Shown: positions 10,158 through 10,243 of the stretch, in pieces | Layout: each line of letters begins with the position of its first letter | Position numbering within the stretch: the first letter of the stretch is position 1 | Assembly (NCBI GenBank): GCA_050011095.1 | Contig: JBEKJU010000136.1 | Coordinates: 1-10,243, forward strand | Direction of reading: 5' to 3' | DNA from: JBEKJU01 sp050011095 | GTDB lineage: Bacteria > Desulfobacterota > Syntrophorhabdia > Syntrophorhabdales > WCHB1-27 | Length of the DNA stretch: 10,243 nt | Notes under the pieces: generated by a model | What the model saw: only the letters and a program-made list of their open reading frames with translations | The model's database searches: none | What the model was told of the DNA's origin: nothing | Position numbers and translations under genes: made by a program

Positions 10158-10243
10158 TGAAAACCATACCGGGGCCTCGATGGTGTGGTAGCACGTTACA
10201 CACGGCATTCGGCAAAAACGGGCGAACATTTGAGGTCAAGGTT

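Overview
The window is chromosomal bacterial DNA of moderately high GC content. It is dominated by two very large multi-PAS hybrid histidine kinases, in the style of anaerobic, sensor-rich environmental bacteria such as Desulfobacterota (delta-proteobacteria) or Nitrospirota. That assignment is inferred from gene style only: there is no rRNA or tRNA here, and the taxon cannot be fixed from the window.

Layout, left to right. Positions 1-465 are a leader region with one doubtful small minus-strand ORF and a good extended -10 promoter reading rightward. Positions 466-4578 (+) encode a soluble seven-PAS hybrid histidine kinase/receiver. Positions 4579-5185 are a degraded strip holding a 130-bp inverted-repeat structure, a relic of a third histidine-kinase ATPase domain (+), and a broken fragment of an extradiol (DODA/YgiD-type) dioxygenase (-). 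Positions 5186-6088 (-) encode an intact protein with two Fe-S cluster motifs at its C-terminus, related to epoxyqueuosine reductase. Positions 6089-6368 are mostly non-coding. Positions 6369-9038 (-) encode a second, membrane-anchored hybrid histidine kinase whose DUF4118 sensor is missing its first half. Its promoter and a strong leader hairpin lie at 9060-9164. Positions 9319-10157 (+) hold a tyrosine recombinase gene broken by a single-base frameshift just before its catalytic histidine and tyrosine.

How the parts relate. The two kinases are paralogues: transmitter, receiver and one distinctive PAS domain are collinear and clearly homologous, but that PAS domain sits next to the transmitter in one protein and next to the membrane segment in the other. 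Neither kinase has a separate response-regulator gene beside it; each carries its own C-terminal receiver. Phosphate would have to pass on through an unlinked phosphotransfer protein, or the receiver may tune the kinase itself. The minus-strand genes (kinase 2, Fe-S protein, dioxygenase relic) all read leftward, but the 280-bp gap and a possible promoter before the Fe-S gene argue against one operon.

Overall this is a region of gene decay and rearrangement: a broken integrase, a truncated dioxygenase carrying a nonsense codon, an orphan kinase fragment, and a kinase with a shortened sensor domain. I see no CRISPR array, toxin-antitoxin pair, defence system or convincing new multi-gene system. 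The most interesting points are the kinase domain shuffle, the relic junction near 4830-4840, the 15-bp inverted repeat pair, the leader hairpin, and the frame anomalies in kinase 2 and the integrase.
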